This document shows, piece after piece, positions 6,761 through 13,904 of a DNA stretch of 64,000 nt (position 1 is its first letter; every line of letters starts with the position of its first letter). The position numbers and the translations under genes are program-made. The stretch is from Bacteroidota bacterium (GTDB lineage Bacteria > Bacteroidota > Bacteroidia > NS11-12g > UBA955), in assembly GCA_030682255.1 (NCBI GenBank), contig JAUXOK010000028.1:372001-436000 (forward strand). Reading direction: 5' to 3'. The notes beneath the pieces are model-generated. The model saw nothing but the letters and a program-made list of their open reading frames with translations. It made no database searches and was not told the DNA's origin.

Positions 6761-8734
6761 ATGAATACAAGAAACATCATTGCGTCTATTACCTTGGTAA
6801 TGGTCGTACTTTTTGCGGGATGCAAAAAAGACACGTACAAGGAAATTGAAGGCTTTTGCCCGAAAGTTATTTCCACAGACCCGACAAATGGCAGCGTAAG
6901 TGTGCCTCTAAACAAAGTGATAACCATCACATTTAATGGAGAAATGAATCCATTAACCATGAATAGCAACACCATTACAATTTCTGATTCAGCAGCAATT
7001 TCTGGCGTTGTTACATACAGTGGTGTAACTGCTACTTTCACGCCTACCAATCCATTAAAAGATAATACTACTTACACGGGTGTTGTTAAAACAAGTGCTA
7101 AAGACCCAATTGGCAACGCACTTCAAGAAAATTATATATGGACATTTAGTACAGGTACAACTATAACACCTATGGTAGCTTCTACAGACCCCTATGATAC
7201 TGAGGTTGAAGTTGCGCTTAACAAAACCATTACTGCAACATTTAATATGCCTATGGATTTTACAACTTTGAACAATTCTACTTTCACAATCAATGATGGC
7301 ATATCTAATATTGCTGGATCATTTTCTGATACAGGCAATACAGTGTTCTTTAATCCATCATTGGACCTAAAGCCTAAAACGCTTTATACTGGAACGATAA
7401 CAACTGGTGCAAAAAATTTAGCGGGTGTTGCTATCTTATCTAATTATACTTGGAAATTTACCACAGATTCAATCCGTCCTCCAACTGTTATTTTAACTAA
7501 CCCATTGAACCTTGCAACCAATGTTCAACTTGACATAACTATTACAGCTAATTTTAGTACTGGTATGCTGCCTTCTTCTATTGATGAATTCTCGTTTTTA
7601 TTAACAGATAGTTTATTCGTTCCAATTGTTGGAGCAGTTTCATACAGTGGCACAACAGCTACTTTTAATCCTGATGTTGATTTATTACCTAACAAAAAAT
7701 ATATCGCAACTATCAAAAACACAGTTAAAAACTTAGCTGGTATTAACATGGTTAACGATTATGTTTGGTCTTTCAAAACGCCTGGCGCTGTTCCACCAAC
7801 AGTTACTTCAACTGACCCTTATGATACAGAAATCAATGTCAAAGTTAATAAAACCCTTTCTGCTACATTTAGTCAATTAATGAATGGTACTACAATTAAT
7901 AATTTAACCTTTTTATTAGAAGAAGGTGTAAATCCAATTGCTGGAGCTGTTAATTATTCTGGATTTACAGCTACTTTCAACCCAGATGTTGATTTAAAAC
8001 CTAACACTTTATACAAAGCTACTATCAAAACTAGTGCAAAAAACCTTAGTGGTTTAGGATTAGTACAAGACAAAATTTGGACATTTACAACTACAGGCCC
8101 ATCTGGACCATTGGGTGTAGACTTAGACTGCGTTGAAGATTATGCAGTTATTGCAGGTTCTGCTGTAACTAACACAGGAGCATCAATTGTAGATGGTGAC
8201 TTAGGTTTAAGTCCTGGATCATCTGTATCTGGTTTTCCTCCAGGAACTATTGTAAATGGTTCTATCAGAATTAATGACACAAAAACCAATGATGCGAAAT
8301 TATGTTTAACGGCTGCATACAATGATGCTGCAGGCAGAACCTTGGATGTTATTGTTGTATCAGACGGGCAATTAGGGGGTAAAACTTTTGCTCCAGGATT
8401 ATATCAATCAGCTCCAGGTTCTTTTGAAATCACAGGTTCAGATTTTATATTAGATGCTAAAGGAAATGTAGATGCAGTTTGGATTTTCCAAATGCCTTCT
8501 TCTACTTTAACTGTCGGTAATGGCATTAAAGTAACATTAATTAATGGTGCTCAAGCTAAAAACATTTACTGGCAAGTTGGCACTTCTGCAACTATAGGAA
8601 CTACTGCAGAAATGAAAGGCAATATCTTAGCTGACCAATCTATCACTCTACAAACTGGCGCAACTTTAATAGGAAGAGCTTTAACAAGAATTGCTGCTGT
8701 TACTTTAGATGACAATGCTGTTACAAAACCTTAA
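6761..8734 (+). CDS. Lipoprotein with four Ig-like (Big_5) repeats and an ice-binding-like (DUF3494) domain
   Basis: 657-residue surface or periplasmic lipoprotein. The lipobox Cys is residue 21 (LFAGC). Four SbsA/Big_5-type Ig repeats follow (about 33-135, 136-237, 240-343, 345-446), each opening with a TDP or TNP turn and a 'V.LNK.ITATF' strand and closing with 'W.F.T'. Residues about 452-657 are a DUF3494 beta-solenoid (IVDGDLGLSPGSSVSGFPPG ... FILDAKGNVDAVWIFQ ... IYWQVG ... LIGRALT). The stalk-plus-head build suggests an adhesin or ice-binding head held off the membrane. It lies 45 nt after the OMP gene with no promoter between, and 10 nt before the OmpA-like gene. Confidence 0.88.
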   Translation: MNTRNIIASITLVMVVLFAGCKKDTYKEIEGFCPKVISTDPTNGSVSVPLNKVITITFNGEMNPLTMNSNTITISDSAAISGVVTYSGVTATFTPTNPLKDNTTYTGVVKTSAKDPIGNALQENYIWTFSTGTTITPMVASTDPYDTEVEVALNKTITATFNMPMDFTTLNNSTFTINDGISNIAGSFSDTGNTVFFNPSLDLKPKTLYTGTITTGAKNLAGVAILSNYTWKFTTDSIRPPTVILTNPLNLATNVQLDITITANFSTGMLPSSIDEFSFLLTDSLFVPIVGAVSYSGTTATFNPDVDLLPNKKYIATIKNTVKNLAGINMVNDYVWSFKTPGAVPPTVTSTDPYDTEINVKVNKTLSATFSQLMNGTTINNLTFLLEEGVNPIAGAVNYSGFTATFNPDVDLKPNTLYKATIKTSAKNLSGLGLVQDKIWTFTTTGPSGPLGVDLDCVEDYAVIAGSAVTNTGASIVDGDLGLSPGSSVSGFPPGTIVNGSIRINDTKTNDAKLCLTAAYNDAAGRTLDVIVVSDGQLGGKTFAPGLYQSAPGSFEITGSDFILDAKGNVDAVWIFQMPSSTLTVGNGIKVTLINGAQAKNIYWQVGTSATIGTTAEMKGNILADQSITLQTGATLIGRALTRIAAVTLDDNAVTKP

Positions 8735-8744
8735 AATTAAAAAA

Positions 8745-10775
8745 ATGATAACAATATATAAAATCCAAAAAAGTATGACCCGAGCTTTAATATGCTCCTT
8801 ATTCATAACCGGGATGTTTACAACTAATCTTGTAAACGCTCAAACTGCAACCCCTCTTCTCAAACCATCTTGGTGGTTTGGGGTTATGGGTGGTGCTAAT
8901 TTCAATTTTCATGAAGGCAGCACACAAAAAATCAATGATAACTTAACTGCTTTGGCAGCATTTCACAAAGGAAATGGCATAGGATTATTTGTTGGTCCTA
9001 CTATAGAATATTACAAACCTAACACCCTTTTAGGTTTTATGCTTCAAGCTTCATACGACAAAAAAAATGGCAAATTCAATGAAGTTTTATCTGCATGTAA
9101 TTGCCCAATGGATTTAAAAAGTAATTTAACCTATGTTTCAATCGAACCTAGTTTAAGATTTGCACCTTTTAAAAACAGCTTTTACCTATTTGGTGGTCCA
9201 AGATTCTCGTTTAACACAAACAAATCTTTTGAGTTTCAACAAAGAACAAATCCTGCTTATCCAAATCAACCGCAAAACCCTGAAATAACTGGCGACATGA
9301 GTGATGTTAAAAAAACAACAATTTCTATGCAAATTGGTGCTGGTGTAGATATTCCCATTTCATCACAAGAAAAAAGAACTCAATTTGTATTGTCTCCTTT
9401 CATCGCTTTTCAACCATACATAGGTCAAACACCTAGAACCATTGAAACTTGGAACATTACTACAATTAGAGCAGGTGCTGCTTTTAAATTTGGTGTAGCA
9501 AAAAAACCATCTGGCGAACCAGTGAATAAAAAGAAAACAGCTGAACCAATTGTGGTTGCGCCTGTTGCGCCTTCTATCAACTTTATGGTAAACGCTCCAG
9601 AAAACATCACCAAAGAAAGAACTGTTAAAGAAACTTTTCCTTTGCGTAATTATGTTTTCTTTAATTTAGGTTCAACAGAAATTCCAAATAGATATGTTTT
9701 ATTGAAAAAAGAACAAGTTGCTGAATTTAAAGAAGAACAAGTTGAACTTTTTACACCAACAAACATGTCTGGCAGATCTAGCAGACAAATGATAGTATAC
9801 TATAACATCTTGAATATATTAGGAGATAGAATGGTGAAAAACCCAAGTTCAACAATCAAATTAGTTGGTTCATCTGAATCTGGAGTAGCTGATGCCTTAT
9901 TAATGTCTGAATCTGTAAAAAACTACTTAGTTTCTGTGTTTGGCATAGCCCCTAATAGAATTGCTACTGAAGGTAGAAGCGAACCAAAAATCCCATCTAG
10001 AGTAACTGGTGGAACCCAAGAATTAACCTTATTAAACGAAGGCGACAGAAGAGTTAGCATAGAAAGCACCTCTCCTGCCATATTGATGGAATTCCAAAGC
10101 GGACCAACAGCACCATTAAAACCTATCGAAATTTCTACAGTACAAGAAGCGCCATTAGAAAGCTACTTATCATTCAACAATATTGGTTCTAATGTAGCTT
10201 TTAACTCATGGAGAATGGAAATAAAAGACGATAAAGGTACCGTTCAAAATTTTGGACCATATAGCCAAGAATTAATCACTATACCTGGCAAATCTATTAT
10301 GGGAGCAAGACCAGAAGGTATTTATAATGTAAAAATGATTGGCACAACACCAACTGGTGAAATTATCACTAGAGACACCAGTTTAAAAATGGTTTTATGG
10401 TCTCCGAGTGTTAATGATGTTGCTTCTAGATTTAGTATCATTTATGAATTTAATGAATCAAGAGCGAATGGCATGTCAGAAAAATATTTATCTGAAATTG
10501 TTATGAAAAAAATACCACAAGGGGGAAGCGTTATCATACATGGTTATACCGATATTATTGGAGATGCTAATTACAATCAAAAACTTTCTTTAGAGAGAGC
10601 AAATGATGTAAAACGTATTCTTCAAAATGCATTGGTCAAAGCAGGTCGTTCTGATGTTAAATTTGAGGTATATGGATTTGGTGAAGATACAGACTATGCG
10701 CTATTCAACAATCAATTCCCTGAAGAACGTTTCTATAACAGAGCCGTTATGATTGATATATTGCCGGCCAAATAA
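8745..10775 (+). CDS. Outer-membrane barrel protein with two OmpA-like domains
   Basis: 676 residues. Signal peptide about 1-33 (NAQ), an N-terminal outer-membrane barrel (about 40-265), a Lys/Pro/Val-rich linker, a first OmpA-like domain (about 300-440, with the FFNLGSTEIP opening and TEGRSEPKIP near its end) and a C-terminal OmpA-like domain (about 545-676) with the peptidoglycan-binding signature GYTDIIGDANYNQKLSLERA. The C-terminal domain is expected to hold peptidoglycan; the first is divergent and may not. The start is the ATG at 8745; an ATG at 8709 inside the previous gene is unlikely. Last gene of the operon. Confidence 0.85.
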   Translation: MITIYKIQKSMTRALICSLFITGMFTTNLVNAQTATPLLKPSWWFGVMGGANFNFHEGSTQKINDNLTALAAFHKGNGIGLFVGPTIEYYKPNTLLGFMLQASYDKKNGKFNEVLSACNCPMDLKSNLTYVSIEPSLRFAPFKNSFYLFGGPRFSFNTNKSFEFQQRTNPAYPNQPQNPEITGDMSDVKKTTISMQIGAGVDIPISSQEKRTQFVLSPFIAFQPYIGQTPRTIETWNITTIRAGAAFKFGVAKKPSGEPVNKKKTAEPIVVAPVAPSINFMVNAPENITKERTVKETFPLRNYVFFNLGSTEIPNRYVLLKKEQVAEFKEEQVELFTPTNMSGRSSRQMIVYYNILNILGDRMVKNPSSTIKLVGSSESGVADALLMSESVKNYLVSVFGIAPNRIATEGRSEPKIPSRVTGGTQELTLLNEGDRRVSIESTSPAILMEFQSGPTAPLKPIEISTVQEAPLESYLSFNNIGSNVAFNSWRMEIKDDKGTVQNFGPYSQELITIPGKSIMGARPEGIYNVKMIGTTPTGEIITRDTSLKMVLWSPSVNDVASRFSIIYEFNESRANGMSEKYLSEIVMKKIPQGGSVIIHGYTDIIGDANYNQKLSLERANDVKRILQNALVKAGRSDVKFEVYGFGEDTDYALFNNQFPEERFYNRAVMIDILPAK

Positions 10776-10795
10776 CATCCAATAAAAAAATCAAT

Positions 10796-10828
10796 AAACC
10801 GCCCTATGCAAATGGGGCGGTTTTTTTT
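10796..10828 (+). terminator. Strong intrinsic terminator after the OmpA operon
   Basis: AAACCGCCC (10796-10804) pairs perfectly with GGGCGGTTT (10815-10823) around a 10-nt loop and is followed by further T residues. It ends the 6125-10775 operon. Confidence 0.9.
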
Positions 10829-10904
10829 ATTGCTTGGCTTAAATACAAAAGCCGTACAATGAACATTCACACCGTTATTAATAGGATATAACAATTCAAT
10901 TAAA

Positions 10905-10942
10905 TTATGTAACAATTTGAATCTAGTATCAACTTATGTTTG
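10905..10942 (+). promoter_or_regulatory. Shared island promoter, copy 4 (TTATGTAA-22-TATGTTTG)
   Basis: TTATGTAA at 10905-10912, 22 nt, TATGTTTG at 10935-10942; the ATG of the lipoprotein gene begins 4 nt later. The arrangement is the same as copy 1, including the start-codon distance. Confidence 0.6.
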
Positions 10943-10946
10943 TAGC

Positions 10947-11225
10947 ATGATAAAAAATATTAAATTGTTAATAGGTATTGTTTCAATGGCTATGGCAACA
11001 GCATGTAACAATTCTGGAACTGAAAACCAAACTGAAACCATGCAAGAACCAACAGAAATGGAAACTGAAAAAACCACCACCACAACTACTACTACACAGA
11101 CAAATGATGATGGAACTACTATTGAAATTGACCAAAATGGTGTTTCTTATGGCAAAAAAGATGGCAACAATGAAACCACTGTAAAAATCACAAACGATAC
11201 GACTAATTTTAAAATAAAAAGATAA
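10947..11225 (+). CDS. Small Thr-rich lipoprotein
   Basis: 92-residue predicted lipoprotein: signal peptide with lipobox ATAC (Cys20), then a low-complexity Glu/Thr region with an eight-threonine run, and a C-terminal hydrophilic segment (DGTTIEIDQNGVSYG) that looks like one beta-hairpin. No named domain. The chosen start is the ATG at 10947; the frame extends further only through a TTG. The gene stands alone between its own promoter and terminator. The Thr run may be a flexible spacer or glycosylation target (inference). Confidence 0.75.
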   Translation: MIKNIKLLIGIVSMAMATACNNSGTENQTETMQEPTEMETEKTTTTTTTTQTNDDGTTIEIDQNGVSYGKKDGNNETTVKITNDTTNFKIKR

Positions 11226-11260
11226 TGTAATAACCTTGATGGGTTGTTCATTTACATTAG

Positions 11261-11287
11261 CCCATGGTAACAACCATGGGTTTTTTT
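11261..11287 (+). terminator. Strong intrinsic terminator after the Thr-rich lipoprotein
   Basis: CCCATGGT (11261-11268) pairs perfectly with ACCATGGG (11273-11280), loop AACA, followed by seven T. Confidence 0.9.
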
Positions 11288-11296
11288 ATAAGTTTT

Positions 11297-11560
11297 TTTT
11301 TGCGCTATTTTTTTCACTAATTCAACAAATTTATTTAGAGTAATTTCTCATCAATTGGATTAGCAATGTGTTTATTCATCCCTTCTGATAGCATTACTAT
11401 ATATCAGAAGCTGATACATCTACCATTAAAAAACAATAGATATGATTGAATTTAGTTTTTTGCGAATAATTTAAGTGGCTTGATATATCCATTCATGTCG
11501 GGCATTTGTAAAACCATTAATACAATATCAAATTTCTATGCCTATTTCTCCGTTGTTAGG
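11297..11560 (-). pseudogene. Decayed response-regulator receiver domain (relic of a hybrid kinase)
   Basis: The stretch between the terminator at 11287 and the promoter at 11640 has no open frame, but read leftward it still spells a receiver domain in pieces: NNGEIGIE (11557-11534), FDIVLMVLQMPDMNG (11532-11488), VDVSASDI (11423-11400), GMNKHIANPIDEKLL (11382-11338) and KFVELVKKIAQ (11332-11300). The pieces are in the right order, lie in all three minus frames and are interrupted by stops. The expected phosphoacceptor Asp is Val (codon at 11514-11512). The closest intact counterpart in the window is the receiver of the hybrid kinase at 13901-16189 (DIILMDLQMPEMNG, GMNDYISKPVDERLL). Its kinase part is gone. 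It is not expected to be functional. Confidence 0.75.
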
Positions 11561-11639
11561 TATTTCTCATTTAAATTTCAAGACTATCCTCATAAAATCA
11601 TATCATCAAGTTTAAGAATTTTACAATATATTTCAGAAG

Positions 11640-11677
11640 TTGTGTAAGCACTAAATTTAAAATATGGGGCACCTTTG
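11640..11677 (+). promoter_or_regulatory. Shared island promoter, copy 5 (TTGTGTAA-22-CACCTTTG)
   Basis: TTGTGTAA at 11640-11647, 22 nt, CACCTTTG at 11670-11677 followed by C, matching copy 2 base for base in both blocks. It drives the OMP gene and the microprotein after it. Confidence 0.6.
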
Positions 11678-11700
11678 CTTCATAATAATATAAAAACATT

Positions 11701-12378
11701 ATGCAATCAAACATGCTTACAAAACCAATTTTAACAACAAACCATTTTATGACTAAATTAGCTTTAATCTTATTATGTGTCTTAACATCAACTACCACCA
11801 ATGCTCAAAGCTCTGATACTAGAGAAAACTTTAGCTTTGGTTTTAAGGGAGGTATCAACAGATCAAATGTATGGGACGAACAAGGACAAGATTTTAGAGC
11901 TGACGCCAAAACAGGCTTAGCTGCAGGATTATTCATAGGAATTCCCATTGGTGCTACTTTGGGTTTTCAACCTGAGTTAATGTTGTCTCAAAAAGGTTTT
12001 AGAGGTTCTGGTACTTTATTAGGTACAGGATACTCTTTAACAAGAACTTCTAATTTTATTGATATTCCATTGCAATTACAGATTAAACCTGTTGAGGCAC
12101 TAACAATCTTAGTTGGACCACAATATTCTTATTTGATTAGTCAAAAAGATGTTTACACCTTTGGAGCTAACAGCACACAACAATTACAAGAATTTAATAA
12201 CGACAATGTTAGAAAAAACATCCTAGGCTTTGTAATAGGTGCAGACATTAACATCAAACATTTAGTTGTTTCAGGCAGATTAGCTTGGGATATCATGAAA
12301 AATAATGGAGATGGAACCACTACAACACCAAGATATAAAAACCAATTGGTTCAATTAACTTTAGGTTATAAAATTTAA
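11701..12378 (+). CDS. Porin-family outer-membrane beta-barrel protein (OMP_b-brl_2 type)
   Basis: 225 residues if started at the ATG at 11701; an ATG at 11749 gives a tidier signal peptide (MTKLALILLCVLTSTTTNAQ) and 209 residues, and may be the true start. The mature part has the family features: FSFGFKGGINRSNV opening strand, GLAAGLFIGIP, FQPELMLSQKGF, YSLTRTSNFIDIPLQLQIKP, LTILVGPQYSYLIS and a final QLVQLTLGYKI strand. It is predicted to be an 8- to 10-stranded outer-membrane barrel; substrate unknown. It is followed 11 nt later by the lmo0937-like microprotein gene. Confidence 0.85.
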   Translation: MQSNMLTKPILTTNHFMTKLALILLCVLTSTTTNAQSSDTRENFSFGFKGGINRSNVWDEQGQDFRADAKTGLAAGLFIGIPIGATLGFQPELMLSQKGFRGSGTLLGTGYSLTRTSNFIDIPLQLQIKPVEALTILVGPQYSYLISQKDVYTFGANSTQQLQEFNNDNVRKNILGFVIGADINIKHLVVSGRLAWDIMKNNGDGTTTTPRYKNQLVQLTLGYKI

Positions 12379-12389
12379 TAGATAGTTAT

Positions 12390-12542
12390 ATGAGTAATTT
12401 ACTTTATTACATAGCAATAATATTAATTATTCTATGGCTTATTGGATACTTGGGATATAATGTAGGAAGCATTATACATGTATTATTAGTTATTGCCATT
12501 ATTTCTATCATACTAAGATTAATAAGAGGTAGAGGCATCTAA
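12390..12542 (+). CDS. lmo0937-family (DUF5670-like) membrane microprotein
   Basis: 50-residue protein that is easily missed because of its size. It consists of two short transmembrane helices (LLYYIAIILIILWLIGYLG and IIHVLLVIAIISIILRL) joined by YNVGS and closed by the basic tail RGRGI. The LYxIAxILxILWxxG ... IHxLLVIAxI pattern matches the lmo0937 family, which in many genomes accompanies stress genes. ATG at 12390, stop at 12540-12542, then a hairpin terminator. It is probably co-transcribed with the OMP gene before it. Confidence 0.8.
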   Translation: MSNLLYYIAIILIILWLIGYLGYNVGSIIHVLLVIAIISIILRLIRGRGI

Positions 12543-12561
12543 AACAGACCCTTAAACACTC

Positions 12562-12597
12562 AAAAAGACGCTATTCAAAGAATAACGTCTTTTTTTT
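12562..12597 (+). terminator. Hairpin terminator after the OMP-microprotein unit
   Basis: AAAAAGACG (12562-12570) pairs with CGTCTTTTT (12586-12594); inside, TATTC pairs with GAATA across one mismatch. A T-run follows. Confidence 0.85.
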
Positions 12598-12615
12598 AAA
12601 CCCACATTTACGCCA

Positions 12616-13467
12616 TTGAAAACAGTATACACATTCACATTAATTCTAATTTTGTCGGCTTGTAATAATCAAAACAAGAAAGAGAAACGACAACGCATCT
12701 CGCCTAAAAACAACACCTATCAATTGACAGAAACAAATACATGGATATTGAATAATGGCAATGATTCTCAAAAAATGAGAATTGCCTTGGCTGTTAATAG
12801 AACAGATAGCCAACATTTGATTAAAATGGATTCTATCATCATGCCCGATGATTTGAGTGGCGACTTGGAATTTTACATGCATTTTCCTATATCAGTTACC
12901 TATTTAAAAAACATTCGAAAAATCATATATTTTTCATATGGCACACAAACATTTGCAACTTACGAAATGGGTGAGTTAACTTATAGTGGTCCAACAAACA
13001 TGGGTAAAAAAACTAGCCAAACACCAACGGGACTATTTTTTACCAATTGGAAAGCAGAGGAAACCATCAGTACTTTTAATGACGAATGGAAACTGTTTTG
13101 GAATTTTAATATTGAAAATAAGGCTGGTATCGGTTGGCATCAATACAATTTACCTGGTTATCCAGCTTCTAGTTCATGTTTGAGACTTCAAGAAAGGGAT
13201 GCTAAGTATTTGTATCAATGGGCCAATCAATGGGTGTTGGCAGATCAAACGAATGTCCTCATAAAAGGCACCCCAGTTATTGTGTTTGGAACTTATCAAT
13301 TTGATAAAAAAAAGCCATGGTTGGCTTTAATTAATCAACCCAAACTTTTAAACATGTCGGATAAACAAATTAAAAATGAAACCATTCATTTTTACAATCA
13401 CATCATGTACGAACAATTTTTAAGAGACGAATATCAAGATTCAATTAAAAAATCTATTGAGGAGTAA
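12616..13467 (+). CDS. L,D-transpeptidase (YkuD-type) lipoprotein
   Basis: 283-residue envelope lipoprotein with lipobox Cys16 (LSAC). The YkuD-like core lies at about 115-225: a start GELTYSGPTNMGKKTSQTPTG, the catalytic His in GIGWHQYN (H175) and the cysteine motif PASSSCLRL (C188, R190), where most relatives have S-H-G-C. Expected role: forming or remodelling 3-3 cross-links in peptidoglycan, or attaching proteins to it. The only start that keeps the signal peptide is a TTG at 12616, 18 nt after the terminator of the preceding unit. It converges tail to tail with the receiver gene, with a 5-nt gap. Confidence 0.8.
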   Translation: MKTVYTFTLILILSACNNQNKKEKRQRISPKNNTYQLTETNTWILNNGNDSQKMRIALAVNRTDSQHLIKMDSIIMPDDLSGDLEFYMHFPISVTYLKNIRKIIYFSYGTQTFATYEMGELTYSGPTNMGKKTSQTPTGLFFTNWKAEETISTFNDEWKLFWNFNIENKAGIGWHQYNLPGYPASSSCLRLQERDAKYLYQWANQWVLADQTNVLIKGTPVIVFGTYQFDKKKPWLALINQPKLLNMSDKQIKNETIHFYNHIMYEQFLRDEYQDSIKKSIEE

Positions 13468-13472
13468 ATATT

Positions 13473-13904
13473 TTAAATCTTACCCATATACCAATTTAAT
13501 TCTTTCTCCATTTTTTTATTTGCTAAAATATTTTGAATTATTTTTTGCAATCTTACAAAAGCTGTTTCACTTTTAACTACATAGTCGAAAGCTTTATGAT
13601 GCATACAGCTTACGGCAATATCAATACTATCTTGAGAAGAAAGCATTACTACTGGTATATCTTTATCCATTTGTTTAATTTTATCCAAGGTTTGTATGCC
13701 ATTCATTGCATTTTCTTCAATGCCATCCAAATGGTAATCCAAGATGATTACATCAGGCGTATTAGATAAATTTTGCAAACACAATTCTCCAGTTGAATAA
13801 GTTTCAATTTCAAAACTTCCGACATCCAAAAACTCAATTTCTAAAGATTTTAGGAACAATGCATCATCGTCTACTAAAAATACTTTTATTTTTTTGTTAC
13901 TCAT
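13473..13904 (-). CDS. Single-domain response regulator (receiver only)
   Basis: 143-residue CheY-like protein without an output domain. It has the acidic pocket VDDD (11-14), phosphoacceptor D56 (VIILDYHLDG), the switch serines after VVML (89-90) and K111 (DYVVKSE). It overlaps the hybrid kinase gene by 4 nt (ATGA), so the two are translationally coupled. It may be the end point, or a phosphate sink, of a phosphorelay D559 - H697 - D56 with the kinase upstream; that route is inferred from gene order and domain content. Confidence 0.88.
   Translation of the reverse strand: MSNKKIKVFLVDDDALFLKSLEIEFLDVGSFEIETYSTGELCLQNLSNTPDVIILDYHLDGIEENAMNGIQTLDKIKQMDKDIPVVMLSSQDSIDIAVSCMHHKAFDYVVKSETAFVRLQKIIQNILANKKMEKELNWYMGKI

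Noticed and set aside
7180-8100. Tandem DNA repeat in the Ig-repeat lipoprotein gene
   Set aside because: The four units are alike as protein domains but differ strongly in bases; they are old domain duplications, not a recent DNA repeat.
10978-11273. Overlapping frames of 68 and 96 codons on both strands across the Thr-rich lipoprotein gene
   Set aside because: They arise from the low-complexity ACA/ACT and GAA repeats; the lipoprotein frame has a signal peptide, a promoter and a terminator that fit it alone.
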